This document shows, one piece after another, positions 1-11,100 of a stretch of DNA of 64,000 bases; position 1 is the stretch's first letter; every line of letters starts with the position of its first letter. This stretch comes from Chondrilla cf. caribensis (lineage: Eukaryota > Porifera > Demospongiae > Chondrillida > Chondrillidae). The translations under genes and the position numbers were made by a program. The stretch is taken from positions 1,301,254 to 1,365,253 of the forward strand of contig OZ026569.1 in NCBI GenBank assembly GCA_964020155.1, in the 5' to 3' direction. Under the pieces are notes generated by a model. The model did not search any database and was not told where the DNA came from. It saw nothing but the letters and a program-made list of their open reading frames with translations.

Positions 1-826
1 GTCCCCTGCTGTGAAAGAAGCTATGTAGGTTTGTTGTTTCAATACAAACCTTGTTGCAGTACATAGAGTAAAATAATTGTTATATGTGATGAGAAAATTA
101 TTCATTGGTTTTGTATATACTATCATTTTATGTGTTCTTTTTTCAGTTGAACTTGCAAACTGTGCGGGAAATATTGAATCCTCGTCAGTCTTGGGATTTT
201 ATCCTGGACTATTAGATGTATTGTATTGTGATAATGACACAAGCTCTGGAAGTATACAGGAAGGGGAGTCTGGAATAAGACAACCTGGAAAAAACTTTGT
301 AACTTCATCAACTTCTGCTCACAAGGATTGTTCATCATCAGAATCAGCACTTGTTGAACAACATGAAGAAAGTACTTCATCAAATTCTGCTCACATGGAT
401 CATTCCTCTTCAGAATCAGGTAAGCAAATTAATGATACTGTACTGTAATACCAGTCAATGCTGTGACAAAAAGATATTCCACAGGAAGTAAAGTACTTTA
501 GGTTGTCCTTAGCTGGGCAGTGGTTGTGCATCAGAACCTCTTCATTTTGGGACTGTAATCGAAGCCATTATAGTACAAGTTTGTGTGATAGAATGGCTTG
601 CTAGACCATCCCAGCAGATGCCTGTAGTGTCTAGGAACATTAATGTGCTGTACTACCAACAGTTGATCAAATGTGTTCAAAGTCTTACTCTAAATATTAT
701 GCGTCAAGAATATCTGAACCTTGGGCTGCTCCCTCAACTACGTAATCTACCGCATGTCTGGAAATATTGGTAGTGGTTATGTTTGGTGATTTTGGCCCCA
801 AACCAGGCATTCTAAAACAATGGCAA
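1..826 (+). repeat. Segmental duplication, copy 1 (exon A with flanks)
   Basis: This stretch is clearly similar, with small indels, to about 4880–5640. Both copies contain a phase-1 exon with its acceptor and donor, then a shared intronic tract beginning near 'accagtcaatgctgtgac' and ending near 'gccccaaaccaggc'. Similarity stops around 826, where the decayed Tigger-like element begins in copy 1 but not in copy 2, so the transposon may have arrived after, or been lost from copy 2 since, the duplication. Confidence 0.8.
147..419 (+). CDS. Exon A, candidate 5' exon of the K1 kinase gene
   Basis: The exon is bounded by a pyrimidine-rich acceptor (…ttctttttttcag) and a gtaagc donor. It is 273 bp and phase 1 on both sides, so it can be duplicated or skipped without shifting the frame. 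It encodes 91 residues rich in Ser, Glu and His, with a repeated SAHKDCSSSES / SAHMDHSSSES pattern. I recognise no domain. A related exon of 204 bp lies at 5015–5218. It is assigned to the K1 transcript because all following candidate exons keep phase 1 up to the exon before the kinase domain. It could instead belong to a separate upstream gene. Confidence 0.5.
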
Positions 827-829
827 CGG

Positions 830-2630
830 AATCTCTTCTTCAGTGTTGATTCTGTCAAATGTAAACCCACAGTTTACAAAACATGCACTTTGAAATGGTG
901 GAGGGTGATAGTGATTCCCATGATGACTTGAGCCACAGAATGGCATCCAGAATAGAGATTTGTTTGGCCAAATCTGATGCAGAATTGCATTGATCCATTT
1001 TGAATAAAAGATGCCTTAGCAGCTTTTTTATGTAGGTCATCTTCACTGTCTGAATGATGCCAGCATCCATTGGCTGATGTTGTGTTGGGTGGCAAAAGAT
1101 GAGTTTGATGTTGCTGAGTTGGACTTCGGGGTGATCAGTACAGTTGTCGATGAAAAGCAGAATGTGTCATTTTTCTTGAACAAACTTCTGGTTCAGCCTT
1201 TCTAGCCATTCGCGGAATATGCTTGCTGTTATCCAAGCTTTGCAGTTTGATTCATAGTGAGCACCCAATATGCCCTTGTTGATGCCCTTGAAACACCTAG
1301 GATTGGCTGCTTTCCCAATCACTAGTGGTTTTATCTTTTCACTAATGACGCTTGAACCCGAAAGTACCGTCACCCTTTCCTTTGTATTCTTTCCTCCCTT
1401 GCATGAATCGCCTTTCTATACCATAGATCTGTTAGGGAGGGATCAATAGAACAAACCAGTCTCATCAGCATTACGTATGTTCCAAGCTTCATATCCTGTG
1501 CAGATGGTGGGTAAACATTTGGCCCAGTCTGCAACATCTTCCCTACTAACAGTTACAGATTATCCACTCAAAGCAGCAGACTTAACACCAAAACGCTTCC
1601 TCCATGACTCCAACCAACCATTTGATGCTGCAAAACCCTCATGATTGAGTTCCTCACTTAACAAACTAGCCTTCTTCTGGATTAGCTTACCGGTTTCTGG
1701 TATGTTCCTAGCTCAAGCATTCACAAACCAATCCCACACAAGTCCATTAACATCACCATACAGTGATCTCCTTTGCTTCACGTACAGTGCCACCCACTTA
1801 ATTGGCCACATTTCGTTTCAGAAAATTTTGGCCTATCATCCATTTTGGCCTAATATCCAATCCCTACTGATTACACAGTACAATGTTAATTTAACATACA
1901 TGTAATATAATTATCAGATATCATAGCAGAAGAAATAAACTTCAGTAGAAGGACTTCCAAAACATGCATGTAAACACAGTGTCATCATAAAAGTGCAGTA
2001 CTAGAAACTTGAAACAGTTCAACCAGCCGTCCGATGGCAAAGAATCCTCGCAGTTGAGTCTCTCTGAAAGCTGCTTTGCCTTCTTGATAAGTATCGCATC
2101 AGTAATGGACGTTGGAAACCACATCGCAGGTTCTTCTTCTATAAATATCGACTTCCTTGCTCATTTGGCCTTCAGCTGGTAACATTCCATAGAAGTCCGA
2201 TTCAGATTTTCTCTCTAGAATATTGCCGACTGTTCTTCCAGCGATCTTGAGCGCACACTCGTGTGAAAAATGCCCTGCGATCACATCCTGGCTATACTTC
2301 TGAACGACTTCTTTAAGTGTACAAATGTCTTGCTTTCGGGCTACAAATAATCTGTTCTGCCCTCGTTAGCCACCTTCCCTTGAAAACAAATATCGCTGGA
2401 AAGCTTTGGCCTAATAAATGTTACCTAATGCGTACTAAAAGTACTATTGGAACCAAAAAAACATGGCGGATGGCGGATTTGGCGGGTGGCACAATACGCG
2501 TATACTTTCCCCATACTGATGAATTCGTGCCAGAAAATTGTGGCATAATAAACGGTTTGCCCTATTAACCGGCGGTAAATTAAGCAGGTGACACTGTACT
2601 TGCATTCGCCTCAAATACCGTCTTCTCATA
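830..2630 (-). mobile_element. Decayed Tigger/pogo-like DNA transposon
   Basis: Reading the minus strand from about 2284 down to 855, broken open frames match the layout of pogo/Tigger transposases. There is an N-terminal helix-turn-helix region (SHECALKIAGRTVGNILERK), a second DNA-binding part (LTD-like TDAILIKKAKQLSERL with DGWLNCFKF), then the DDE catalytic part. That part shows NADETGLFY near 1450–1473, LVIGKAANPRCFKG near 1270–1340, HILLFIDNC near 1141–1165 and QPMDAGIIQ near 1045–1070. Several stops and frameshifts interrupt the frame, for example TGA just before HILLFIDNC, so it cannot encode transposase. Its 5' end (about 2465–2610) resembles the MITE at 50197–50659, which looks like a deletion derivative of the same family. 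Confidence 0.8.
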
Positions 2631-2861
2631 ACTTCAGAATTTCGCTCTTGTTCGCAATGATATTCTGGATTTGGGTTTTCCCAACCTCAAAGGCCTTAGT
2701 TATAGATCTTGTTGATTCCTGTTTCTTTGCCCCCTCGATCACTTTCACCCGATCTTCCAAGGACAAAACTTTTCTCTTTGTACCGCATTTACTTGTACTC
2801 GCCATTTTCTACTGGTTTCAAGGCTAAAAGAAATGGTGGTCGTCAGGTTTATTCCCAACTA

Positions 2862-3059
2862 CAGTGGAACCTCTTTATAAAGGACGCATTGGGACCAGCT
2901 ATTTTGTCCACTGTAGAGAGGTTGTCCATTCTTCAGAGGTGAAAAATGTATTAACACTATAGGAAAGTTCATTTTTGGGGCCTAAGGAAGTGTCCTTTGT
3001 AAGGAGGTAATTTCTATGATGTCCTTTATTGGGAGAGTCCTTTAATAGAGGTTCCATTG
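2862..3059. mobile_element. 198-bp TA-flanked MITE (CAGTGGAACC family)
   Basis: It starts CAGTGGAACCTC and ends with the imperfect inverse (GAGGTTCCATTG), flanked by TA on both sides as for Tc1/mariner/pogo-type insertions. A sibling of 197 bp with about the same sequence throughout lies at 61868–62064. Confidence 0.8.
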
Positions 3060-4602
3060 TATCAACTAATTGTTAGACAATGAGGATAACTGGAAGAAAG
3101 GATAGAAACTGTCCCAATAAATTCTGCACTGTTTGAACTCAGGGTGCATGGTCGCTCATTGCAGGTAAATTTGTTTAATTTTTGATCGAATACGCTTGTG
3201 GCATTTACAGGTGGTCACTCTTTAAAGGTAAAAATGTATTACTAGAAGTCGGTGTGTGAACAAGTAATTCGAGTTAAAAAACTCGTGAGGCTGCTGCCCC
3301 CCGCACTCGAATTACTTGGACATATTTCTTTGGTTCAGAAGAACCTTCACTGAAGATATTACGTTCGATGGAGCTTCAGCGCACGAATTCTAGTCCAATT
3401 TCTAATTGTTGGTGTTTGAAATCGGCCATCTTTATTTCACGCAATATAAATTGTAATATAAATTCATTGTTGCAGTTATGCGTAGGAACACATATTATAT
3501 ATATATTATAGCGTTACATACCTGCGGCAGCCCCTAAAAAGTGGTCTTTCAAAAGAGGTGGTCGCTCGTGACAGTGGTTTCTCAAAGCAGGTACCGCTGT
3601 AATAACAGCCTGTTGAATTATTTATTAATGCAACACTGAATTGAAAAATAACTTGGGCTTAACTTCAGAACTTCACTACCTTTCAGCCATTGTATCATCG
3701 TGTACGTACATGCTTGGCTCTGTAGTCCACTGCCATTTGTAAATTCAAATCTGGAATTTAACCAAATTCCAGTTTCTCTTAATTCACGTATGTACATGTA
3801 TAATGGAGTTTTGACTGTGCATGCTTTGTAGTCATTAATTACTGCTATGTCTATCACTGTATGATTATGTGACTGTTAGACTTGTGTGTTAATATGCATA
3901 CCATGATATGAAGCATCGTTATCATGATTATCACGATAATTATATAATACTGCGATTTCAAATTTTCTATTTTAATTAAAATTTTAAACATAATATTTAG
4001 TCTGAAAAAGGCTAGTTAAAAGTACGTAGATACAGTTATAGTGTAGTATACGTATGGCCTACATAACCAGGAATGGGATTTGACCAACATACGTACATTG
4101 TCTCCTTATATCCAGCCACCTGACGGAGCCTTATCCGGGTATGGTAAAATGGGGTAACTTCGGAAGTTGATTATAGCTTCACGTTACTTGTCTTTAGAAA
4201 TATGCAAAGGATTTTTTCATTCCAAAGTCACTCCTTTTTATTTTGTGTAAGGATAAAGTCTTGTAACGTGAATTACCTGGTACTTACGTACATATATAAT
4301 CATTGAAAATCAAATTTCTGAAGTTATGTACGCCATTTTCCATACAATTATGCTAGATCACACACAACCAATACCATAGCAATAGTTCTCACAGATCAGT
4401 CATTAAGAGTGTGCAGTACGTAATGTTAAAAATTATCGATTATGGGCCATCACTTAAGGTACGTGAATAAGGTAGTGAAATAGGACCAGTTCTTACAACT
4501 CATCATCAAACTAGCTGTGTTTTGTCAGTTTATGAATTCACGTTATTATTATTATCTTTGTCAATGATTTAATATGTTCTTCTCTTTTCTTTGTACTTTC
4601 AG
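3060..4602. other. Intronic or intergenic region without a supported gene
   Basis: AT-rich sequence with no convincing exon. It holds a short inverted repeat (arms 3261–3274 and 3305–3318, 14 of 14 matching, 30-base loop) and a tract near 3540–3600 that resembles the end of another DNA transposon (…gtggtcgctcgtgacagtgg). Confidence 0.5.
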
Positions 4603-4665
4603 ATAACCTTTGTTCAGGTGATGAAGTTGGCCAAGTGAAACTAAAGCACTCATCATGTTGTACCG
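4603..4665 (+). CDS. Exon B, 63 bp, candidate K1 exon
   Basis: It follows a strong acceptor (cttttctttgtactttcag) and ends at a gtcagt donor. It is 63 bp and phase 1 on both sides, translating as xNLCSGDEVGQVKLKHSSCC T. It fits between exons A and A' without breaking the frame. No domain is recognised; support is from splice sites and phase only. Confidence 0.4.
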
Positions 4666-4879
4666 GTCAGTAGTTTAAATATATCCATAGTTCCCATACC
4701 GTTGGAAATTAATTCAATAGTTTTGGAAGTGAATCAAAGTCATACAGTAATGCAGTATTATTGTGGAATTGATGATTAAGCCCTCCTGTCTCTATGCCAC
4801 ACTCTAAGATTTACAGTTGTAGGGTACTTTTCCAGTGTCTAATAAAAACATGGATACAGATATAATATTTCCACTTTTT

Positions 4880-5640
4880 CCCCTGCTGTGAAAGAAGCTT
4901 TATTCATAGGTTTGCAAACATTGTTGTAGTAGAGCAGTATAATCATTGTATATGATGAAAATTATTCATTGATGTACGTATGTACGTACTATCATTTTAC
5001 GTGTTCTTTTTCAGATGAACCGGCAAAATATGAAGGAGATACTGAATCCTCATTCGTCTCCGAATGTTATCCTGGACCAGAAGATGTATTGTATCGTGAT
5101 AATAGGACAAGGTCTGCAAATACACAGGAAGAGGAGTTTCGAATAAGACTATTTGAATTATTCATCACAACTATTATATCAAATTCTGCTCACAAACCTC
5201 TTTCATTATCAGAATCAGGTAAGCAGATTAGTGATACTGTACTGTAATACCAGTCAATGCTGTGACAGAGAGATATTCCACAGGAAGTAATGTGTTTTAG
5301 GTTGTTCTAAGCTAGGCAGTGGTTGTGCATCAGAACCTCTTCATTTTGGGACTGTAATCCAAGGCATTATAGCACAATTTTGTGTGATAAAATGGCTTGC
5401 TAGACCATCCCAGCAGATGCCTGTAGTGTCTAGGAACATTAACGTGCTGTACTGCCAGCAATAGATCAAATTTATTCAAACTCTTGCTCTACATACGTAT
5501 TATGTGACAAGAATATCTGAACCTTGGGCTGCTCCCTCAAGTACGTAATCTACTGTATATCCAGGAATATTGATAGTCTTATGTACATTTGGTGATTTTG
5601 GCCCCAAACCAGGCTTTGTAAAATATTGGCAGAATTTGAA
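4880..5640 (+). repeat. Segmental duplication, copy 2 (exon A' with flanks)
   Basis: Second copy of the 1–826 segment, including the sequence before the acceptor, the exon, the donor and about 400 bp of following intron. It lacks the Tigger-like insertion. Confidence 0.8.
5015..5218 (+). CDS. Exon A', paralogue of exon A, candidate K1 exon
   Basis: The exon is 204 bp, phase 1 on both sides, with a gttctttttcag acceptor and gtaagc donor. It encodes 68 residues; DTESSFVSECYPGPEDVLY aligns with the IESSSVLGFYPGLLDVLY part of exon A, and both end with SESG. The middle Ser-rich part of exon A is missing here. No domain recognised. Confidence 0.5.
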
Positions 5641-6530
5641 TTGGCAATATGATGGTCTAGTCAGAAGTGCTAATCATGCATGTCAAGGTCAATGTGTGCA
5701 TGGGTTGTGTAAGAGTAGGTGGAGCATATTCTAGCAGTTGAATGGTTTTCACAAGTTAACATATTGTAGTGTGTGATGGGTTGAATTTGATGAATGATCA
5801 ATATGGTTTACACTGTACGTATTGAGTGACGTAGACTGTTGTAGTAAAGAGGACTCCACCTGGTCTTCTCCCACCCACCTGTAGTGTGATCAACACTGCA
5901 TGCATTTTATTATGTTTTTGTATGGTTTTTTTAATTATGGTTCTTTATATTACTTTTATCATCAGGATATGTTCACATAGAAGGAGCATTTTCTCTCCTG
6001 TCAGGTTTGAATGCTAGCAGGTTGCTACTTGTTTGTCAGATTTTGCCTTTGCTGTGTTTGACAGGTTTGTATTGCACTGAACTAGACTACTGTAACACTA
6101 AGACATAAATGTACTTATATTTATGGTCTTGCCGTACTAAACGTGCCCCCAACCTCTCTCCAATTAGCCCCAATTTTCACGAACTTAAACTGTACTTTTA
6201 CCTTACTAACAATACAAACCACATTTGACCATACTTTTTCTGACACTATAGTTTCAATATATTTGACTGCACGTATGTACATATTTACCACAATAGTGAT
6301 ACGTTTGACTGTACTTATTTGCCACAACTCTGATGTATTTGACCATACTAATTTAGTAATTAATTATTAAATTAATAATTGATAGTTTATTAATACTAAT
6401 ATAATTTTACCATACGTATGTAGTTACAATGTCTGTACATAGAATACGTATCTTTTGACTTCGTCTGAAAAGTTGTTTCTGTCAGTTTTAGACTATACAT
6501 AGTAAAGTGTGTTATTTATGATTTGTGTAG
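5219..6530. other. Intron with one weak 39-bp exon candidate
   Basis: Mostly AT-rich intron. A 39-bp phase-1/phase-1 stretch at 5966–6004 (acceptor ttatcatcag, donor gtttga) would encode YVHIEGAFSLLSG, but the donor is weak and I would not rely on it. Nothing else supported. Confidence 0.3.
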
Positions 6531-6584
6531 TCGAAGACCTGCTGAATAAGTTGAAGGAGGTAAAGACTATAAGAGACCAATCAG
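6531..6584 (+). CDS. Exon D1, 54 bp, candidate K1 exon
   Basis: It lies between a tttgtgtag acceptor and a gtattt donor, phase 1 on both sides, encoding EDLLNKLKEVKTIRDQS. The flanks and exon are duplicated about 1.08 kb downstream (D2). Conservation of frame between the two copies supports coding. Confidence 0.45.
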
Positions 6585-6612
6585 GTATTTCTCATCAGAT
6601 TTGTGCATGAAT

Positions 6613-6613
<1 letters not shown>

Positions 6614-6685
<72 letters not shown>

Positions 6686-6748
6686 ATGCGTATAGATAGA
6701 TAGATAGATAGATTGATAGGTTATTATTATTATTATTATTATTATTAT
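6614..6748. repeat. (GT)n, (GATA)n and (ATT)n microsatellites
   Basis: About 35 GT units (6614–6684), then four to five GATA units (6691–6712) and about nine ATT units (6720–6748). Open frames here are repeat artefacts. Confidence 0.95.
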
Positions 6749-7607
6749 AGTGCAACATGTCAATAGTCACTAGGACATATTGTCCAATGAGGTACTGGTA
6801 GAATAGTAGTAACGTGAATATACGTACATGAACAAAACACAATCATATCACCAGTACTGTATGTGTGTGTGTCCGAGGAGCCACTCATTAGAGCAGAGCA
6901 ATCTCAAGATTGGTAAGAATGCTGGGTAGTTTGGTGTGTCTACGATGTCCATAAGTTGAATATCTTTTGACTTCATCTGCTGAAGTTGTCTCAGTCAGTT
7001 TTCGACTTCCTATCTCAGTGATAAGTGGAGGTTGAACAAAGTTATGTAATAGTGGTTGCTAGCATAATGTAATCAAAGGTACTAGTCTGCCTAATTGCTG
7101 TTGACCTCCAAGGAGCGGACATTGCCTGCTTTGTTCACCCCAAATAAGCCTTTGACTATTGCACTGTACTATCTAGCTGTGTTGCTTGGTTGAATCACTT
7201 TGAAGCTAAAACACTATAGAAATATATCTGTAAGCTTTTTGCCATCACTTTCATACAACATCACACACCATATTTCCCTCCAAAACTTCCAAACTGTTGA
7301 TAGGGAGGATCTCCACATAGTGTACACCTAGTAGTAGTAGTAGTTTAGTACAAAATCACAACTTCCTGAATTACTTTGTGTTATTATTCATGGGAGCACT
7401 CCATACAGCACATACTGTATGTACAAATATAACCTGTAAATGTCCAGTGTGCACAGTACCAATTTGAAGAGATGTGTACTGCATGTAATTTCAAGAGTTG
7501 TACCATTCGAGTACTTACGTACTGTAATTCATTCTTTGTTTTACTGAAGTCCTCCAGTGTCATTAGGTCAGTGGTGCAGTGAAGTGTGTTATTTATGCTT
7601 TGTGTAG

Positions 7608-7664
7608 AAGACTTGCGGAGAAAGTTGAAGGAAGGGAAGGATCAGGATGTAATAAACCAATTAG
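7608..7664 (+). CDS. Exon D2, 57 bp, paralogue of D1
   Basis: It follows the same tttgtgtag acceptor as D1 and ends at gtactt. It is phase 1 on both sides and encodes EDLRRKLKEGKDQDVINQL (the first E is completed from the previous exon). The aligned region with D1 keeps frame despite base changes. Confidence 0.45.
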
Positions 7665-7701
7665 GTACTTCTCACCAGATTGGTGCATGAATATTTTGTG
7701 C

Positions 7702-7703
<2 letters not shown>

Positions 7704-7775
<72 letters not shown>
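7704..7775. repeat. (GT)n microsatellite
   Basis: About 35 uninterrupted GT units directly after exon D2's donor region, matching the position of the GT repeat after D1. It is part of the local duplication. Confidence 0.95.
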
Positions 7776-7776
<1 letters not shown>

Positions 7777-7875
7777 ATGCACGTGTCCATGTACACATTT
7801 GCTGCTCACAAGGCCACATTTGGACAGTATTGTTTGTTTATTCATTATCACATGCTGTCATGACCATACCTGTAG

Positions 7876-7932
7876 GCATACCACACAAAACTCTGAGGAA
7901 CTACTCACGGAAGCAGAGCTATTCCAATACTG
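7876..7932 (+). CDS. Exon E2, 57 bp, candidate K1 exon
   Basis: Acceptor acctgtag, donor gtaaga, phase 1 on both sides, encoding GIPHKTLRNYSRKQSYSNT. A degraded counterpart ends at 6912 with the same gtaagaatgctgg donor context but no in-phase acceptor, so E1 is probably dead. Confidence 0.4.
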
Positions 7933-8181
7933 GTAAGAATGCTGGAAAGTTATGTGTGTACATGTACGTACATACACGTTTATGCAAGTAGCATGTTGTG
8001 TAGGACGATCAAAGGAAAGATGTGCTCACATCCACAATGTAACCACACTTCCCTATTACCCTCAGTATTCAATTACTGCTGAATCACTGCTGTGGCTCAC
8101 CTAGACAACCTGTAACATAACATGTATTTATGTTAGTACGTATTTACTTAATACGTAAATTCCTTTCATTTTCATTCTTAG

Positions 8182-11100
8182 ATATGTCTGAATTATTGAA
8201 CAAATTCAGTTTTAATGATCGCATCAAAGTCATTTTTGAAAACAACAGCTTGATTATTATGAGAAATATACTTGATAACGCTCTGGCAGCTTATACTAAG
8301 TAAGAACTGTGTAGTCAGTACTTATATATGTACGTATGTGCGTATGTGGGTGTTGTCTGTAGTTACTGTACATACTTGTGTACTGGTCAATGTGCACATG
8401 TTAACTCATTTGAAAGTAACAGACTTTGGAATATCACACACTCACTTTACTCGCTGTTATAGCCAATTTGTTGGTGTAACCACTACTATTACTGAGTATG
8501 TGAATACACCTGTGTCCACAAGACATGATTGAAGCTATCCTTGTTAATAGTGTGATTGTAAAGAGATTTGGCTGTACCAGTGTCAATGTATGTATTTTGT
8601 GTTACTGTTGATACAGTACAACTTGCTTTGTAAACACAGTGATTAAGGTACACTCTCAGTTAGTACACACTAGTGTTGGGCGGTATTAACAAATATAGTA
8701 CCACGGTATTTCTGAAAAAAATATTGCGGTATAACTACGTACATACCTACTATTCTAATAATACTATTCTATACTATATATTATGTAAATATATATACCA
8801 TACTATACTAATAACTGAGGGGTGGTTTGTTCAGAAGTGTGCCAACAAGTTTGAGGTGTTCTCGTGCTTTGCTCACACTTGTTATCGACAATTTTGGCAT
8901 ACAGTACTGCCATCATCAACCGTTTTTTTCATCTTTTCCCAGTTCGAGACCGAAATAGTCCCATACAAAGCTTTTCTTACCGCTCTTGCTTACTAGTTTT
9001 GCCATAACTATCCAATAACTGTAGAAACTCTTCAAATCGCTTCAGTATGAAACATAGGTTTACAACAGCAACGAGCTTTCTGCCCATTCTTTGTTTGAAA
9101 TATAAATAATACGCTTTCTGTCGATTCTTTGTTCAGCTTTTATCGTTCACGGTCGCAGAAGCAATCTACACGCGTAGATAATCTACGCTACGTACACCGG
9201 CCATCTTGCACAGCTGCACGAATAGTTATGCGGATACCGTATACTATACAATTTTGTCACGGTATAATCGGTATCCGGTTTTCGGTATGAATAAACATAC
9301 AATATATACCGGAACGGTATGAACTCAATACCGCTATTTAACTATATACCGGTATACCGCCCAACACTAGTACACACTCCTGATCAATACATGGTTAGTA
9401 CGTACATACTCCCGGTTAGTACATGCATTTCATTCAGTCTCCAGCCCATGTAAACTACGTATGTCTGTCAAATAATACTGATTGTACGTAAGTACAGTAC
9501 CTCTACTATGATGTACAGGCTATGTGTGCCCTCCAAGGTAGTTACGTATGTATGTACATACTAAGCAAGTTGGAGTACGTATATTCCTATTCACCGTGAA
9601 TTGACCTCTGTAGGAAGTATGGTAACCTCTTGAAGGAGGCGAGATCGACAGTTAGTCAAGTCAGGAAACACACAGATTTGTGGCACGGCAATGTTCTTGC
9701 CTCGGTGAGTTGACATACATACCGTACAGACAGAAAGTTTCGCATGGCAAAACTTTCACGAATCGCTGAATTTCGCGAATTTCGCGACAAAAAGTTTCGC
9801 GTTTTAAATGCCTATAGCGTTAATTGACTGTTAGACGATTATGTCATTGGGTGTTCGCGAATAAAACTTTTGCAAATACCCGTTCCTTTGTGAAATTCGC
9901 GAAACTTTCCTGCTATATGCTATAATTGTCTTTTTTATTCACTTACTGCTTGGTATACCCTTTATGTCCTGTACACACATTATTCTGTAGAGAGACAAGG
10001 AACTCTTCCCCAAAGGTTCCTTTGCTAGCAATGTCCAAAAGTTGATGAAGAAGGACCTCAATCGCCTCGGAGCAGGAGGGAATGGAGAAATTGTTGAAGC
10101 ATTCTATCAGAGGAAGCATCTTGTCATCAAACAGGTGAGGGGTTGCCTGTTGTTTAAACATACATATCTACATCTTGGGCTGGCCATTCGACCACATAAG
10201 TAGGGAGTTCATTAATTTTGTTGAGATGTGAAACAGTTTTCTTGCTTATGCATGTACTTACGTACGTATGTACGATGTGTGTGGTCCACCAGCTCAGTAC
10301 TGTGACTGCTCTTCACTTCCTCTCATCTCCCCAGACCCTGCTGAGAGAGTTGGAACTGTCTGTAGTCCCTAAATTGGAGCACAAGAACCTCCTACCGTGG
10401 TTTGCTATAATCAGTGGGGAGAAGAGTGAGAGGAGACCAGGACAGGTCTCCTGTTACCAGATCATGCCGAAGATGACAGGTGAGTACATGGTACCAGTAG
10501 TATGTATGTGCCTTGTAGGGGTTCACTCTGCTCACCCTATACCTATAGGTATGTACGTATGTACGTAGTTAGAAAAATTTCTCCTTCATAAATACGTACA
10601 TTATGGTGTCACTCAACCAGACACTCCTCTGTTTCAATTAATCATCTGGCTATATGGAACTGTGCATTGTGCTGGATGTTTAAATGTTGACTGAATGGTA
10701 GGAGTTGCCAAATCTTGTGTTCAGTGTGATGTATATGTATCTACATACATTTTTATCTACAAATTATACTCATACGGTACCAATTATAAAAAAAATTGAC
10801 GTTTTCGTTCTGTCATCTGTCCGTTTTATCCCAGTTGTCTGAGTACGGGCGCTCAATGAAACGCCCATGTCAACGTCAGGGGCGTCCGCATTCCACTGAT
10901 AATGAATATGATTAATACTAAGAAGTGTGAAGGTTACGTACGTACGTATTCACAAACATTAACGATCTGAGTTTACATCGTCAGAGAGAGATCAGTTGTC
11001 CAAAATCCTTGAGTACCTTTGCAATCTTACCATAACTAAGGCCTTCTCTACGTAAAGCAAGGATTCTCTGTTTAACGTAACTAGGATAAACCTTCCTCAA

